A stretch of 64,000 nt of DNA, from contig CAUUFZ010000003.1 of NCBI GenBank assembly GCA_963544575.1, positions 62,001 through 126,000 on the forward strand, written 5' to 3'. The position numbers and the translations under genes were made by a program. Each line of letters starts with the position of its first letter. Position 1 is the stretch's first letter. Positions 34,449 to 44,222 of this stretch are shown piece by piece. The notes under the pieces are model-generated. The model made no database searches. It worked only from the letters and a program-made list of their open reading frames with translations, and was not told the DNA's origin. Source of the stretch: Nanosyncoccus sp963544575. GTDB lineage: Bacteria > Patescibacteriota > Saccharimonadia > Saccharimonadales > Saccharimonadaceae.

Positions 34449-36305
34449 TTATGGCTTCGTAAAAGCTCCTCTTCGCTTGCTACTCTCTCCAATACGCAGC
34501 CAGGTTTTGTCTTTAAATGTTAGATTCTGTGGTCCAACAGAATCTCTGATTCTGCGGCGCCCAGCAAAAATCCTTGCCCCTCCTTGCGATGTAATTTTAG
34601 AAACATCGAAATCCTCATTACAATAGATTCTTTCAAGTAGATCGCCACTTGTTGCCCCCATTGCTACCCCTGGGTCAAATTTCGAAAATAGTTCAGTAAC
34701 ATTAGTGAGTTTTGGGGTCTTAAAGTTAGAGATGCGAATTACTTGAATAGCTGGCATTAGTGCGAACATTCTCTCCATAGTTTCCACATTTTCAGTACGG
34801 AAACTACTTAAGTCTAATTCAGTTAAACGAGAGGCACCTTCAAAGAGGGAGGACATATTCGTTACATTACTAGTATCAAACGTAGAAAGATTGATGTTCA
34901 TAAGACCACTCATACCATAGAACATTGATCTCATAATCTTGAGTTTCGGAGTCCTAAAACTAGACAAATCTAAGGTCCCTAATGATACACAGTTCCAAAA
35001 CATACCGTCCATGTTTTCAACTTTTTCCGTATTGAATTTATTCAGTCCTACTATTTGATGGAGTGCGGTCATATTACTAAACATTCCGTACATATCTACA
35101 ACGTTCGAGGTGTCAAATTTTTCTAAAACAATAGCACCAAGTTTAGTTGCACGCCTAAACATATAGCGCATAGTCGTGACATTTTTGGTATTGATGTTTG
35201 AGAAGTCAACACTGGTTAAATCAGTACAACCTTCAAACATACGTGACATATCAGTAACATTTTCAGTATTAAAACCATTAAATGAGATATGAGTAGTACG
35301 TGCATTATAGCCAAATATCCCAGCCATATTCGTCACGCTTTTTGCATTGAGGCCAGAAGTATCAATATTATAGACTTTTTCTAAGCCAGAAAACATTTCA
35401 GTCATATTTTTAGTGTAACTGGCGTCAAAATCATTTAAATTTAGGACTTGAAGTCCACTGAGATTTTTAAAAGCACGTGAACTATCTTCGTGAAAATAGA
35501 TTTTGTCAGCCTCGGTATAATAATACAGAGTAAAAGTGTCTGCTTGATACCAGATTTTTATATCACAGTCACTTTTGTCAGGATTACTAACTTCGCGGAC
35601 ATCTACGCCAGCCGCTGGAGGGGTGGCACTTCGAGCAAATTGCTTAATGTTCGTGCCACCTGAAGATAGGGATTTTACCATAGTATTAAAATCTAGACCA
35701 TTAACCAAATGCGCGGCTAATTCATAAGGATTTGCAATCACAGAATAAACCAAGCTATTTTTATAGGTCCCTGGCATTAGGTTTTCACCCACTTTAACTG
35801 CAAGACGCAAAAGATGTGTAGCTTGGCTTTCGGATTTTTGGTTAGTCTGAGCAATGGTTTTTGGTTCAGACAATTTCGGTATAGCGTTGTAGTTTGTCCC
35901 CGTGTCCGTCTGGTAACCCCAAGTATTGGCGGATAAACTAGTATCGGCAGAAGCAATAGAAGAAATTTTAGTCGAAAGTGCGGTATTCGTGTTTTTCAAA
36001 TCCGTCTCATCGGATGAAGCACTGAGAGTGACGGTATAGCCAGCTCGGGCATTAGTTTTCACAGAAAGCTTGGATAGTTTACTGAGAGAAACTTCATTAA
36101 TCAAATCTGATCCAGAGAAATCAAAATCAAGGTTTTCCTTGTCGAGAGAAGCAGTTAAAGTTGGATCGACGGCAAAACTAGAATGGGTAAATAAAACACT
36201 ATTAGAAATAATCGCTAATAAAAGACATACAAATCCGAGCAAAACAGCTCGTCTCTCTATGAAAAAATAAAAAATGTTTGGCAGTTTTCGCAGTTTTCTC
36301 TCCAT
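34449..36305 (-). CDS. BspA-like repeat surface protein, 10 divergent units
   Basis: The 618-residue protein begins with a basic N-terminus and a hydrophobic segment (about residues 18-45, AVLLGFVCLLLAIISNSVLF), then DPTLTASLDKENL, the start of the family's N-terminal domain. About ten DUF285 units follow, much more diverged than those of its neighbour (GLNAKSVTNM, KFDTSNVVDM, SFRTPKLKIM), and the end is unusual (RIGESSKRRGAFTKP). Extra insertions such as GGARIFAGRRRIRDSVG occur near the C-terminus. It has a leaderless start: TG-C-TAATAT ends 6 bases before the ATG. Third in a row of paralogues. Confidence 0.88.
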   Translation of the reverse strand: MERKLRKLPNIFYFFIERRAVLLGFVCLLLAIISNSVLFTHSSFAVDPTLTASLDKENLDFDFSGSDLINEVSLSKLSKLSVKTNARAGYTVTLSASSDETDLKNTNTALSTKISSIASADTSLSANTWGYQTDTGTNYNAIPKLSEPKTIAQTNQKSESQATHLLRLAVKVGENLMPGTYKNSLVYSVIANPYELAAHLVNGLDFNTMVKSLSSGGTNIKQFARSATPPAAGVDVREVSNPDKSDCDIKIWYQADTFTLYYYTEADKIYFHEDSSRAFKNLSGLQVLNLNDFDASYTKNMTEMFSGLEKVYNIDTSGLNAKSVTNMAGIFGYNARTTHISFNGFNTENVTDMSRMFEGCTDLTSVDFSNINTKNVTTMRYMFRRATKLGAIVLEKFDTSNVVDMYGMFSNMTALHQIVGLNKFNTEKVENMDGMFWNCVSLGTLDLSSFRTPKLKIMRSMFYGMSGLMNINLSTFDTSNVTNMSSLFEGASRLTELDLSSFRTENVETMERMFALMPAIQVIRISNFKTPKLTNVTELFSKFDPGVAMGATSGDLLERIYCNEDFDVSKITSQGGARIFAGRRRIRDSVGPQNLTFKDKTWLRIGESSKRRGAFTKP

Positions 36306-36311
36306 ATTCCG

Positions 36312-36320
36312 ATATTAGCA
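36312..36320 (-). promoter_or_regulatory. Leaderless promoter of the adhesin gene at 36305
   Basis: The minus strand reads TGCTAATAT, ending 6 bases before the ATG, so transcription should start at or next to the A of the ATG. Confidence 0.65.
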
Positions 36321-36356
36321 TAAACACCATACTAATACAGCTTGATTTAAGTAAGA

Positions 36357-36391
36357 TAATATTTCCTTCTAATTGACAGAAGGAAATATTT
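36357..36391 (-). terminator. Terminator of the wall-hydrolase gene
   Basis: The stem AATATTTCCTTC / GAAGGAAATATT begins at the stop codon of the gene at 36391. Confidence 0.82.
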
Positions 36392-37518
36392 TAGCGACCG
36401 TGAATAAAGAGATATTTAGCGTACTCGCTTGGGCCAATAGTGTAAGAACCGACCACACCCCAACCAGCACGACCGTTCATATCGGAAATCGTGATCGTAC
36501 CGTCGGCATTAACGGAGTCCACGATACCGACGTGGCCATAGTAACCACTGTTAGTCTGAAAAATATCACCAGCTTGTGGATTAGTACCGCGACTAGTTGG
36601 AAAGAGACCAGAAAGCGCGTAGCCCCAAGTGTTAGCGTTCCCAAGACCACCCGGCAGAATATGGCTCGAACCCATGGCGGCACGACGTTCCCAGGTATAC
36701 CAAGTACACCAACCCCATGGCATTGGGTTTCTCGAAGTAGAATAAGTACGATAAGAAGAAACCGAATAGGCTGAGTTACCAGAATAGGAAGAAGTCGGAC
36801 GGACGACAGGCGCCACATAATCTGGACGCTCCTTATCTGGTAGTTCACCGTTTGGTAGTAAAATAGCCTGGCCTTCGGTCAGAGTCTGGTCTAATTCAAG
36901 GTTATTAGAAGTAATAATTTCGTCGGCGGAAGATTTATATTTTTCGGCAATTGAAGCGACAGTTTCACCAGATTTTACCGTATAAACAATACCAGCACGT
37001 GATGGAATATAGATCGATTCGCCAACTTTCGGCACATAGGAAGCCTTAAATTTATTAGACCAGCGAATCATATTAATATCAACACCACAGGAAGCGTATT
37101 TGGCAGCCAAAGTATCGAGAGTTTCACTTTCTGCCATAATATGCTTGATCACGCCAACCTTGGCACAGGCAGCAAGATTCAAAGTGGTAGGTTTTTCCAT
37201 TTTTTCAACAGAAGCCTGACCGGATTGCTGAAGAACAGTGAAAGAGTTGTAATTGACATTTAAGACGTCAGAAGAGGCCAAACTCATAGTGTTAGCGAGT
37301 TCAGACACCATATAAAATTCAGAAAGTTGGTCGGCAGAGATGGCATAATCTTTTTTGGAAATGGATTCTAAGTTCGGGCTGGAATTGTCGTCGGACTGCT
37401 GTTTATCTCTGGAGCCAACAAAAGCCATACCAAAAATCAGAACAGATAGAGCGAAATACGGGAATATCTTAGTTATAAAGTAATTTAAGCTAAATTGTGA
37501 TCGTTTTTTCTTTGTCAT
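36391..37518 (-). CDS. LysM-CHAP peptidoglycan hydrolase
   Basis: The 375-residue protein starts at the ATG at 37518; an upstream extension would lie inside the preceding gene. An N-terminal membrane anchor (about residues 17-33) is followed by a polar stretch and two LysM modules (VGESIYIPSRAGI end of the first, VYTVKSGETVASIAEKYKSS start of the second). The C-terminal CHAP domain has the catalytic Cys in WGWCTWY and His in YGHVGIVDSV. CHAP enzymes cut peptide cross-links or the MurNAc-L-Ala bond. It is 20 bases after the RuvX-MltG gene, so the operon pairs a glycan-strand enzyme with a peptide hydrolase: growth, or attack on host wall. Confidence 0.9.
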   Translation of the reverse strand: MTKKKRSQFSLNYFITKIFPYFALSVLIFGMAFVGSRDKQQSDDNSSPNLESISKKDYAISADQLSEFYMVSELANTMSLASSDVLNVNYNSFTVLQQSGQASVEKMEKPTTLNLAACAKVGVIKHIMAESETLDTLAAKYASCGVDINMIRWSNKFKASYVPKVGESIYIPSRAGIVYTVKSGETVASIAEKYKSSADEIITSNNLELDQTLTEGQAILLPNGELPDKERPDYVAPVVRPTSSYSGNSAYSVSSYRTYSTSRNPMPWGWCTWYTWERRAAMGSSHILPGGLGNANTWGYALSGLFPTSRGTNPQAGDIFQTNSGYYGHVGIVDSVNADGTITISDMNGRAGWGVVGSYTIGPSEYAKYLFIHGR

Positions 37519-37537
37519 AATTAGCCGGTCGCCGCCC

Positions 37538-39286
37538 CTAAATTTGCACCTTACAGAGTTTCTGACAGTGGTCGCGAATCTTCTGATTGTGCTCAGCGTC
37601 GGTGCTACTATAATACATGAGGCCGTCGTCACCTGTCAAGAAATAAAGCATAGAGGCTTTCGAGCTATCAGGTTCAGCTACCGCGAGAAGTGCGGCCTTG
37701 GAAGGCACGGCGATAGGGCCTGGAGGTATCCCTGGGGACCTACGAGTATTATAACGACTGCTAACGGCTAGGATATCTGCGTTAGTGGCGTTAGTACGAT
37801 CAATGCCGGTAATATCCGCAGCATAGGTCGCGGTCACATCGGACCCCAATGCAATTCCCCGCTTCAAGCGATTTTGAAAGACCATGGAAACCCCTGGCAT
37901 ATCCTCAGTATGAGCTTCTTTTTGGATAATCGAAGCAAGAGTAATACCCTGACGCAGAGTAAAGCCACGAGCCTTAAACTTTTCTTCTAATTGATTAGAG
38001 ACCACCACGTCATTAAATTGATTCAAAATCGTAGTGATGACATTTTCCAGTTTTTCATGATTATAAAATTGATAGGTTTCACCATAAAGATAGCCTTCAA
38101 GGGATAATTTCGCAGGAATATCTGAGTCAGAGAGCTTGTTTTCACCAGTATAGAGACCCTTGAGGACTGGATTGTCATAGTGCTTAGTAAGAGCCTGATT
38201 AATTTCCTCTTCAGAATAGCCGAGAGTACGGAACTGATGGATGATCCCAGTCTGAGATTTGCCTTTATCACCGAGGAGACTGGTGCCAGGGAGAATTGTC
38301 AAATTAAAAACATCAGAAGAGACTACGCCATTGACTAATTGTTTAGCGATGGCACGAGCTGACATGGTTTTACGAAAACTGTATTTACCAGTTTTTAGTT
38401 TGACATGGAGATTATTGATGCGAGCATAAAGCTCAAAAGCTAAGGGATTTCTAATCAAGCCGGCCTGCTTGAGATTGTTTGCGATTTGCTTAACGGATTC
38501 ACCAGCACTAATTTCGATAGTTTGATATTCACAGACCGAATTTGACTCTTTTTCGTTAGACTCAGCGGCAGCTTTGGCAGAGTCAAAACGACAATTAGCG
38601 GAAGAGACTGGTTGTAAGGAATACCAATAGTACCCACCACCAAATAGCCCCGCAAGAAATAACAAAATAAAGAATGAGAGTAAGATACGTTTAACTTTTT
38701 TCATAGGCTTTTCTGCAGATTTAATCTGCTCTGATTGGTTTTTCAATTGATCCTCAGTCTTGGATGGGCTACTGTCGACTTTCGAAGATTCATTGATAAT
38801 CGATTGAATTTCGGGAGACGCAATCATAGCAGTGGGGCTAGACAACTGGTTAGGGATTTTACTGGTAGCATTCTGAGCAAGTCTGGCAGCATAATGTTCG
38901 ATAAAATCCTGCAAAATAATACTGGCAGCTTCGGCATCGATTTCACCTTTTTCAAAATTTTTCTTGCGTTTTTTAAGTCGCTCTTCAGCTACCACCGAAG
39001 TGAGCGATTCATCTTGAAAATAGATGCGCGCGCCCGGCATAGAAGCGGCAAGTGTATCAGCAAATTTACGCGCATAAGCGGATTGGGCAGTTTCATTCCC
39101 GTCATTACTACGAGGTAAACCGACGACAAAGAAATTCGTATCATTGAGTCTGGCGATACGAAGAATTTCAGGAATTTCCTGACCATTCACCAAGACATAG
39201 CCATTCGGAATGGCGATGCGAACGGAAGTGTCCGCTTTCGCTACGCCGATACGCTTAGTACCCACATCTAAACCGATAATGCGCAT
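37538..39286 (-). CDS. mltG: RuvX - MltG fusion protein
   Basis: The 582-residue protein joins two known enzymes. Residues 1-135 are RuvX/YqgF (GLDVGTKRIGVA, VVGLPRSNDGNET, FQDESLTS, DAEAASIILQDF), the RNase-H-fold protein of 16S rRNA maturation and Holliday-junction work. After a polar linker there is a membrane helix (about 197-220). The rest is MltG, the endolytic transglycosylase that releases nascent glycan strands, with SLEGYLYGETYQF, the catalytic-Glu segment IIQKEAHTEDMPGVSMVFQNRL (in part) and NTRRSPGIPPGPI. Separate ruvX and mltG genes are the rule. The junction is in one frame with no stop. Its start overlaps the preceding stop by one base. Confidence 0.88.
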   Translation of the reverse strand: MRIIGLDVGTKRIGVAKADTSVRIAIPNGYVLVNGQEIPEILRIARLNDTNFFVVGLPRSNDGNETAQSAYARKFADTLAASMPGARIYFQDESLTSVVAEERLKKRKKNFEKGEIDAEAASIILQDFIEHYAARLAQNATSKIPNQLSSPTAMIASPEIQSIINESSKVDSSPSKTEDQLKNQSEQIKSAEKPMKKVKRILLSFFILLFLAGLFGGGYYWYSLQPVSSANCRFDSAKAAAESNEKESNSVCEYQTIEISAGESVKQIANNLKQAGLIRNPLAFELYARINNLHVKLKTGKYSFRKTMSARAIAKQLVNGVVSSDVFNLTILPGTSLLGDKGKSQTGIIHQFRTLGYSEEEINQALTKHYDNPVLKGLYTGENKLSDSDIPAKLSLEGYLYGETYQFYNHEKLENVITTILNQFNDVVVSNQLEEKFKARGFTLRQGITLASIIQKEAHTEDMPGVSMVFQNRLKRGIALGSDVTATYAADITGIDRTNATNADILAVSSRYNTRRSPGIPPGPIAVPSKAALLAVAEPDSSKASMLYFLTGDDGLMYYSSTDAEHNQKIRDHCQKLCKVQI

Positions 39287-41001
39287 TAGTTCTCTACCAT
39301 AATTTTAATTGATACTTTATTGGCGTCGTTTGGAATTTGACGGACCCATGGGAAGGAAGTATTCACTTCAACATCAGAAACACCATTGATAGATTTAATT
39401 AAAGTAGTCACTTCGCCAACTTTTTTACCAAGGGATTTTTCGAGTACAGACTGTTCGGTGACTTCTGGACCAGTTTTCAAGGTAGCCTTAATCTTAGCAG
39501 TTACGGAATTATTATTGTTTTGGAATTTTTCAATGAAGATATTGCCAGTTTCATAGATCTTCTGATCACTACCGAGACGAGTAGAGACTACGGATTTAAC
39601 ATACTCTTCAATTGCCGCCTTATCGACATAATTTACGCTGTAGGTGGTTTTGGCAGAGAGCTTGGCTTTGCCATTCTCGGTCGGCTGATCGACGGCAGGG
39701 CTGGAAGTCGGGTCGGCGGTAACTTTTTTGTAGCTATCTTCAATCTTAATATCGTCAGAAGGTACTTTTTCGAATAATTCCTCTTTTACACCATCAGCTT
39801 CGGTCAATTTTTCCTTAGCCTTGGTAATATCAGAAGCGGTGACAATTTTTTGAATCTTATCAGTACCACCCTTAAATGCGGAATTAGCATAACCTTCAAC
39901 TCCAGCCACGGAAGATTGCCAGCCGGAGCTAACAGCTTCAATATTATATTTTACACCACCTTCAATTGCGGTAGCTTTCACGGTTTTAGCCACCTGACAT
40001 TTACCATTGTGGCGACCAGCATCACAATTTGAAATCGAGCCATCCCAAGAAATTTTTACCTCTTGGTTGGTTAAGAAATTGAGATTACGGTAAGCAAAAG
40101 CGGAACCTTGAGGAACAGTTGCAACATCTGGCCTAGAAGCGGTAGCAGTAGTAGTCGACATATCGAAGGTAGCGATGAGACGCAATTCACCGGTAGCCTT
40201 ATCTCCAACATTTTTCTCGCCAGTGGCCTCAAATTCAACTTCAGAATTCTTCTCGAGACTGGCGGTTTCGAGGAAGAATTTACCATCTTTCGAAACAGCT
40301 TGCTTGGCATCAGTGACGAAAGAAACATTTTCGGAGAAATTCTCGGCGATGGTCTTAATTTTGACGGAAATCTTGGCGGCAGGTGCCAAGATAAAAGCCC
40401 AGACAAAGCTTCCAATCAGAAGGACCGCGGCCACTACACCGATAATGATACGGTTTTTCAACGAATCGAGAGTAAGAATCTTTTTCGGCTGATTATCCGC
40501 CTCTTCATCTTCAGGATTCTTCGCGACTTCTTCGGAATCCAGATTCATAGTCGAATTTTTCGTCAGATTCGAGGTGTTATTCGCACGATTAGCAGCGTCT
40601 TCATTAGTAGTGCGGACACGAGAAACACTACTAGCTGGTGCAGCTTTTTCGTTAATTTCAATTTCATCACTCGGACTTGCTTTCTTAGCCTTGGCTGGAT
40701 ATTCTAGATCCGCTTCGTTAAATTCAGAAGGCAAGGTCGGGCGCGAGTTTAAATTCTTCGCAAAAGGCAGGCTAGAAAGTGCCGCCATTTTCATGAGGGT
40801 TGGGTCAGTAGTGACCACCACGATGGCTTTGTCGTGCATTTTTGCAGTACGAGCGATTAGTTTAAGGTTAATAGAGCTGCGCAGAACGTTCAACTTTTTC
40901 GGTGGAACAAGTGCAATAATTTTCTGTTTGGAAGCTTTGATATGGTTGATAATATCAGTAATATCATCCTCGGGCTCGATGTAAAAAGTGTCCTTATTCA
41001 T
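39286..41001 (-). CDS. CPR-type membrane protein, baseplate-J-like
   Basis: The 571-residue protein has a cytoplasmic N-terminal domain (IEPEDDITDIINHIKAS, IIALVPPKKLNVLRSSINLKLI, AIVVVTTDPTLMKMAAL), an acidic linker, a membrane helix (about 190-213) and a large external domain rich in beta structure and repeated A/S/T segments. Proteins with this architecture are common in CPR genomes and are often labelled 'baseplate J' on weak similarity. No phage context exists here. It may span the envelope; the function is unknown. Its start is leaderless (TG-T-TAAAAT 6 bases before the ATG), and it heads an operon with RuvX-MltG and the CHAP hydrolase. Confidence 0.65.
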   Translation of the reverse strand: MNKDTFYIEPEDDITDIINHIKASKQKIIALVPPKKLNVLRSSINLKLIARTAKMHDKAIVVVTTDPTLMKMAALSSLPFAKNLNSRPTLPSEFNEADLEYPAKAKKASPSDEIEINEKAAPASSVSRVRTTNEDAANRANNTSNLTKNSTMNLDSEEVAKNPEDEEADNQPKKILTLDSLKNRIIIGVVAAVLLIGSFVWAFILAPAAKISVKIKTIAENFSENVSFVTDAKQAVSKDGKFFLETASLEKNSEVEFEATGEKNVGDKATGELRLIATFDMSTTTATASRPDVATVPQGSAFAYRNLNFLTNQEVKISWDGSISNCDAGRHNGKCQVAKTVKATAIEGGVKYNIEAVSSGWQSSVAGVEGYANSAFKGGTDKIQKIVTASDITKAKEKLTEADGVKEELFEKVPSDDIKIEDSYKKVTADPTSSPAVDQPTENGKAKLSAKTTYSVNYVDKAAIEEYVKSVVSTRLGSDQKIYETGNIFIEKFQNNNNSVTAKIKATLKTGPEVTEQSVLEKSLGKKVGEVTTLIKSINGVSDVEVNTSFPWVRQIPNDANKVSIKIMVEN

Positions 41002-41059
41002 ACATCGATTTTAACATATATTTGCACTGAACCAATAAGTTTATGCTAAAATAAGCTTA

Positions 41060-42874
41060 ATGAATATCTTTGATTTTATTAAAAAAGGACCGGGCGCACA
41101 GACAGGCGCGAATAGCACTGGTGGTGCCGTGGCTGGTGCGGAAAGTGCGGAAATTTTAGCCAATCTAGTACTAAATACGATTGATAGTGGCGTGATTATT
41201 GTGCTATCGACTGGAGTAATTGAATACATTAACCCAGCTGCGGTGAGTCTACTTGGTGGACAGATGGCACAAAATTTCTTGGGGGCTAAATTAGAAGATA
41301 TTTTGAAACTTGAAAATGGCCAAGGTGTAGCGATTCCAGCGCAAAATAACCTAGTTTTCTATGCGGTAAATAACGGCCAAAATTATACTACGCGCGAATA
41401 TTTCTTGGTTAATTTGCAAGGCCAAAAAAAGCCCGTGGCATTCAAAGTTATTACGGCGCATTCACCAAAAAATGAACGTATCGTGACTTTTTATGATATT
41501 ACTTCCGAGCTCGAAGCTGAAAGTGAGCAGACCGAATTTATTTCTACCGCTTCCCACGAGATGCGCACACCGGTAGCTTCGATTGAAGGGTATCTGGGAT
41601 TGGCTTTAAATCCAAAAACCGCCACGATCGACGAACGCGCGAAAAAATATCTGGAAGAGGCGCATAAATCTTCTCAACATCTCGGTAAATTATTCCGCGA
41701 CTTACTCGATGTGACGAAACTTGATGATAAAAGAATCAAGGCACATCTCCTACCTATTGAGGTAACCTCGACAGTGCGTTCGATTGCCGAAGGTCAAATT
41801 CCGAAAATGAGTGAGAAAAATATTCATTTCACCTTTGGTTCTTCCTCTTCCGCCAATATGAACGGCGGGCGCGTGATTAATCAAGAAGTTTTCGCTGCTA
41901 TTGATGTGGATTTTCTGCGTGAGATTATCAATAATTTGATCGAAAACGCGATTAAATATACCAATAACGGGGGTGGAATTTGGGTGAATGTGCGTGGTGA
42001 TGGCGACCGTGTCTTAATCAATGTGACAGATACCGGGATTGGAATTTCACCAGAGGATAGCAAGCATGTCTTTCAAAAATTCTATCGTGCGGACAATTCT
42101 GAAACTCGCACGATTGGCGGAACGGGCCTAGGCCTCTATATCGTGAAAGAACGCGTGGAAGCCATGAGTGGTTCGACTTGGGTAGAAAGTACCTTCGGTG
42201 AAGGCTCGACTTTTTACGTTGCCTTCCCTCGCCTCACTTATGAAGAATATTTGCGCCGCAAACAGATCGAAGCTAATACTCAGGCAATGACACCACAAAA
42301 TTCTATTGCTTCTGTTCCTAACAATTCAACACCTAATGAAAATCAAACCCCGGCGCCAACAGATTTTACTGCACAGACACAACCACAAACAATGCCGAAT
42401 GCGATGCCAGTCCCAGCAATAGCGCCAGTATCGACAACAACGAATACGCCGATTCAAGCTGAAGCTCCTACGCAAGCACCAACAGTGTCGACTGCACCAA
42501 CTCAGACACCAGCGTCAGCTCCAACCGACTCAGTTATACCAGCTCCAACTAAACCATCTGTGTCATCCGCACCTGCAGCTCCGATGACTCCTGCGACACC
42601 AGTTATGCCAGCAGCGCCAGCCGCACAAACTAATCCATTCTTACAGAACAACACCACTCCAGGTCAAAACATACCTACTATACCGGCGATACCAAATACA
42701 CAGACCGTACCGACCGCGCCAACTAATCCTGCTCCGACCCAAGCTACAACAATTAATCCAGTCTCGACTCCAATTACACCAGTCAATCCTGCCCCGATTT
42801 CAGCTTCGCCAATTAACCAGACTATGCCTACCCCACCAATTACGCCAACTAACCCAAACATCTTAAATAAGTAA
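41060..42874 (+). CDS. Soluble sensor histidine kinase with PAS-like domain and Pro-rich tail
   Basis: The 604-residue kinase has no membrane helix. Residues 30-150 form a PAS-like domain (VIEYINPAAVSLLGG, FYDITSELEAE), then a HisKA domain with the phosphorylated His166 in TASHEMRTPVASIEGY and a complete HATPase domain (NNLIENAIKYTN, DTGIGI, GTGLGLYIVK). The last 200 residues are a low-complexity Pro/Ala/Thr tail containing TNPFLQNN. The response-regulator gene follows 9 bases later. A leaderless start is likely (TG-C-TAAAAT 7 bases before the ATG). The signal is unknown but must be internal or membrane-relayed. Confidence 0.93.
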   Translation: MNIFDFIKKGPGAQTGANSTGGAVAGAESAEILANLVLNTIDSGVIIVLSTGVIEYINPAAVSLLGGQMAQNFLGAKLEDILKLENGQGVAIPAQNNLVFYAVNNGQNYTTREYFLVNLQGQKKPVAFKVITAHSPKNERIVTFYDITSELEAESEQTEFISTASHEMRTPVASIEGYLGLALNPKTATIDERAKKYLEEAHKSSQHLGKLFRDLLDVTKLDDKRIKAHLLPIEVTSTVRSIAEGQIPKMSEKNIHFTFGSSSSANMNGGRVINQEVFAAIDVDFLREIINNLIENAIKYTNNGGGIWVNVRGDGDRVLINVTDTGIGISPEDSKHVFQKFYRADNSETRTIGGTGLGLYIVKERVEAMSGSTWVESTFGEGSTFYVAFPRLTYEEYLRRKQIEANTQAMTPQNSIASVPNNSTPNENQTPAPTDFTAQTQPQTMPNAMPVPAIAPVSTTTNTPIQAEAPTQAPTVSTAPTQTPASAPTDSVIPAPTKPSVSSAPAAPMTPATPVMPAAPAAQTNPFLQNNTTPGQNIPTIPAIPNTQTVPTAPTNPAPTQATTINPVSTPITPVNPAPISASPINQTMPTPPITPTNPNILNK

Positions 42875-42883
42875 GGAGAGAAG

Positions 42884-43546
42884 ATGACAAAAATTTTATT
42901 AGTTGAAGACGACCAAAGCTTACGCGAGATTTACGGAATTAGATTAACGGCGGAAGGTTACGAGATTTCCTCCGCGGGTGACGGTGAAGCTGCTCTAGCT
43001 TTGGCGGTAAAAGAACGCCCAGATTTAATTATTTCTGATGTGATGATGCCAAAGATTTCTGGCTTTGACATGCTAGATATTTTGCGTTCGACGCCAGAAA
43101 CCGCCAATATTAAGGTAATTATGATGACCGCACTTTCGGCAGATGATCAAAAAGCACGTGGCGAATCACTTGGCGCGGACCGTTTCCTCGTAAAATCCCA
43201 AGTCGGTATCGAAGATGTAGTGAATGCCGTTCATGAAGTCTTAAATGACGTAAATGGTGCGCCAGCTACCACAGCAACCGCTCCAACTACGGATAATATG
43301 ATGACCCAGTTTGCTGCCGCACCAACACAGACCCCAGTCGCAACACCAATACAATCAGCCTCGCCAGCCAAAACTCCAGTTCAGACCCCTGCACAACCTG
43401 TCGCATCAGCTCAACCTTTTGTATCTGCACAGCCAGTTGCGCAAACTCAACCGATCACTCCGACACAGCCAGCTACCCAAACTCAGCCAGTTGTGCCAGT
43501 TCAGCCACCAATCAATAACTCTAATCCATTTCTAGGTAATGTATAG
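42884..43546 (+). CDS. Response regulator, receiver domain with Pro/Gln-rich tail
   Basis: The 220-residue protein has one receiver domain (residues 1-120: LLVEDDQSLR, phospho-acceptor Asp52 in IISDVMMP, MMTALS, and Lys in FLVKSQ) and no DNA-binding domain. The remaining 100 residues are Pro/Gln/Thr/Ala repeats ending NNSNPFLGNV. The same NPFL motif occurs within the partner kinase's tail. With no output domain, signalling may work by protein contact through the tails. AGGAGAGAAG precedes the ATG. It overlaps the next gene by 8 bases. Confidence 0.9.
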   Translation: MTKILLVEDDQSLREIYGIRLTAEGYEISSAGDGEAALALAVKERPDLIISDVMMPKISGFDMLDILRSTPETANIKVIMMTALSADDQKARGESLGADRFLVKSQVGIEDVVNAVHEVLNDVNGAPATTATAPTTDNMMTQFAAAPTQTPVATPIQSASPAKTPVQTPAQPVASAQPFVSAQPVAQTQPITPTQPATQTQPVVPVQPPINNSNPFLGNV

Positions 43547-44222
43547 ATTAAATAAATTTTTAGCCGAACAAACTGGCGTCTCGCGCCGCGAAGCCGATAA
43601 TCTCATCGCAGATGGCCGTGTGAGGATTAATGAGAGGATCGCCGTGCTAGGTCGTCGTTTTGATGAAACTTGTGATGAGATCTTTTTGGACGGTCAAAAA
43701 ATTGAAGAGCGTAAGGGCTTCACTTATTTAATTTTGAATAAACCTGTAGGCTATGTGTGTTCCAAGAAGCGCCAGGGTGACACGCCGACACTTTTTGAGC
43801 TTTTACCCGAAAAATATCAAAATCTAAAAACCGTAGGAAGACTCGATAAGGATAGTTCGGGATTAATTTTATTAACCAACGACGGTGACTTCGCTTTCTC
43901 GATGACGCATCCGAAATTTTTTAAGATTAAAAGTTATATCGTAAGACTGAATCGCCCGCTCGCGCCATTACATCAACAAATGATTTCCGATATGGGAATT
44001 GATTTACCGGATGGCAAGAGTAAATTGTTTCTCAAAAAAGAAGATTCTGATCCGAGTGGTTGCACATTCTTAGTGGAAATGAGCGAAGGGAGAAATCGTC
44101 AAATCCGCCGTACTTTCCTGGCGGTAGGATACAAAGTGGTGGAGCTGCATCGCATTGAATTTGGGCGATATACGCTAGAGAACTTAAAGGATGGTGAATT
44201 TAAAGAGGTGGATAAAAGATGA
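43539..44222 (+). CDS. Pseudouridine synthase, RsuA/RluB family
   Basis: The 227-residue enzyme isomerises uridine in rRNA. An N-terminal S4 RNA-binding domain (YRLNKFLAEQTGVSRREADNLI, quoted in part) is followed by the catalytic domain with the Asp motif VGRLDKDSSGLILLTNDG and the C-terminal signature GRNRQIRRTF. It could be RluB (23S U2605), RluE or RsuA; the length and the S4 domain favour RluB. It overlaps the response regulator by 8 bases and the next gene by 4, so the four genes form one operon. Confidence 0.92.
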   Translation: MYRLNKFLAEQTGVSRREADNLIADGRVRINERIAVLGRRFDETCDEIFLDGQKIEERKGFTYLILNKPVGYVCSKKRQGDTPTLFELLPEKYQNLKTVGRLDKDSSGLILLTNDGDFAFSMTHPKFFKIKSYIVRLNRPLAPLHQQMISDMGIDLPDGKSKLFLKKEDSDPSGCTFLVEMSEGRNRQIRRTFLAVGYKVVELHRIEFGRYTLENLKDGEFKEVDKR

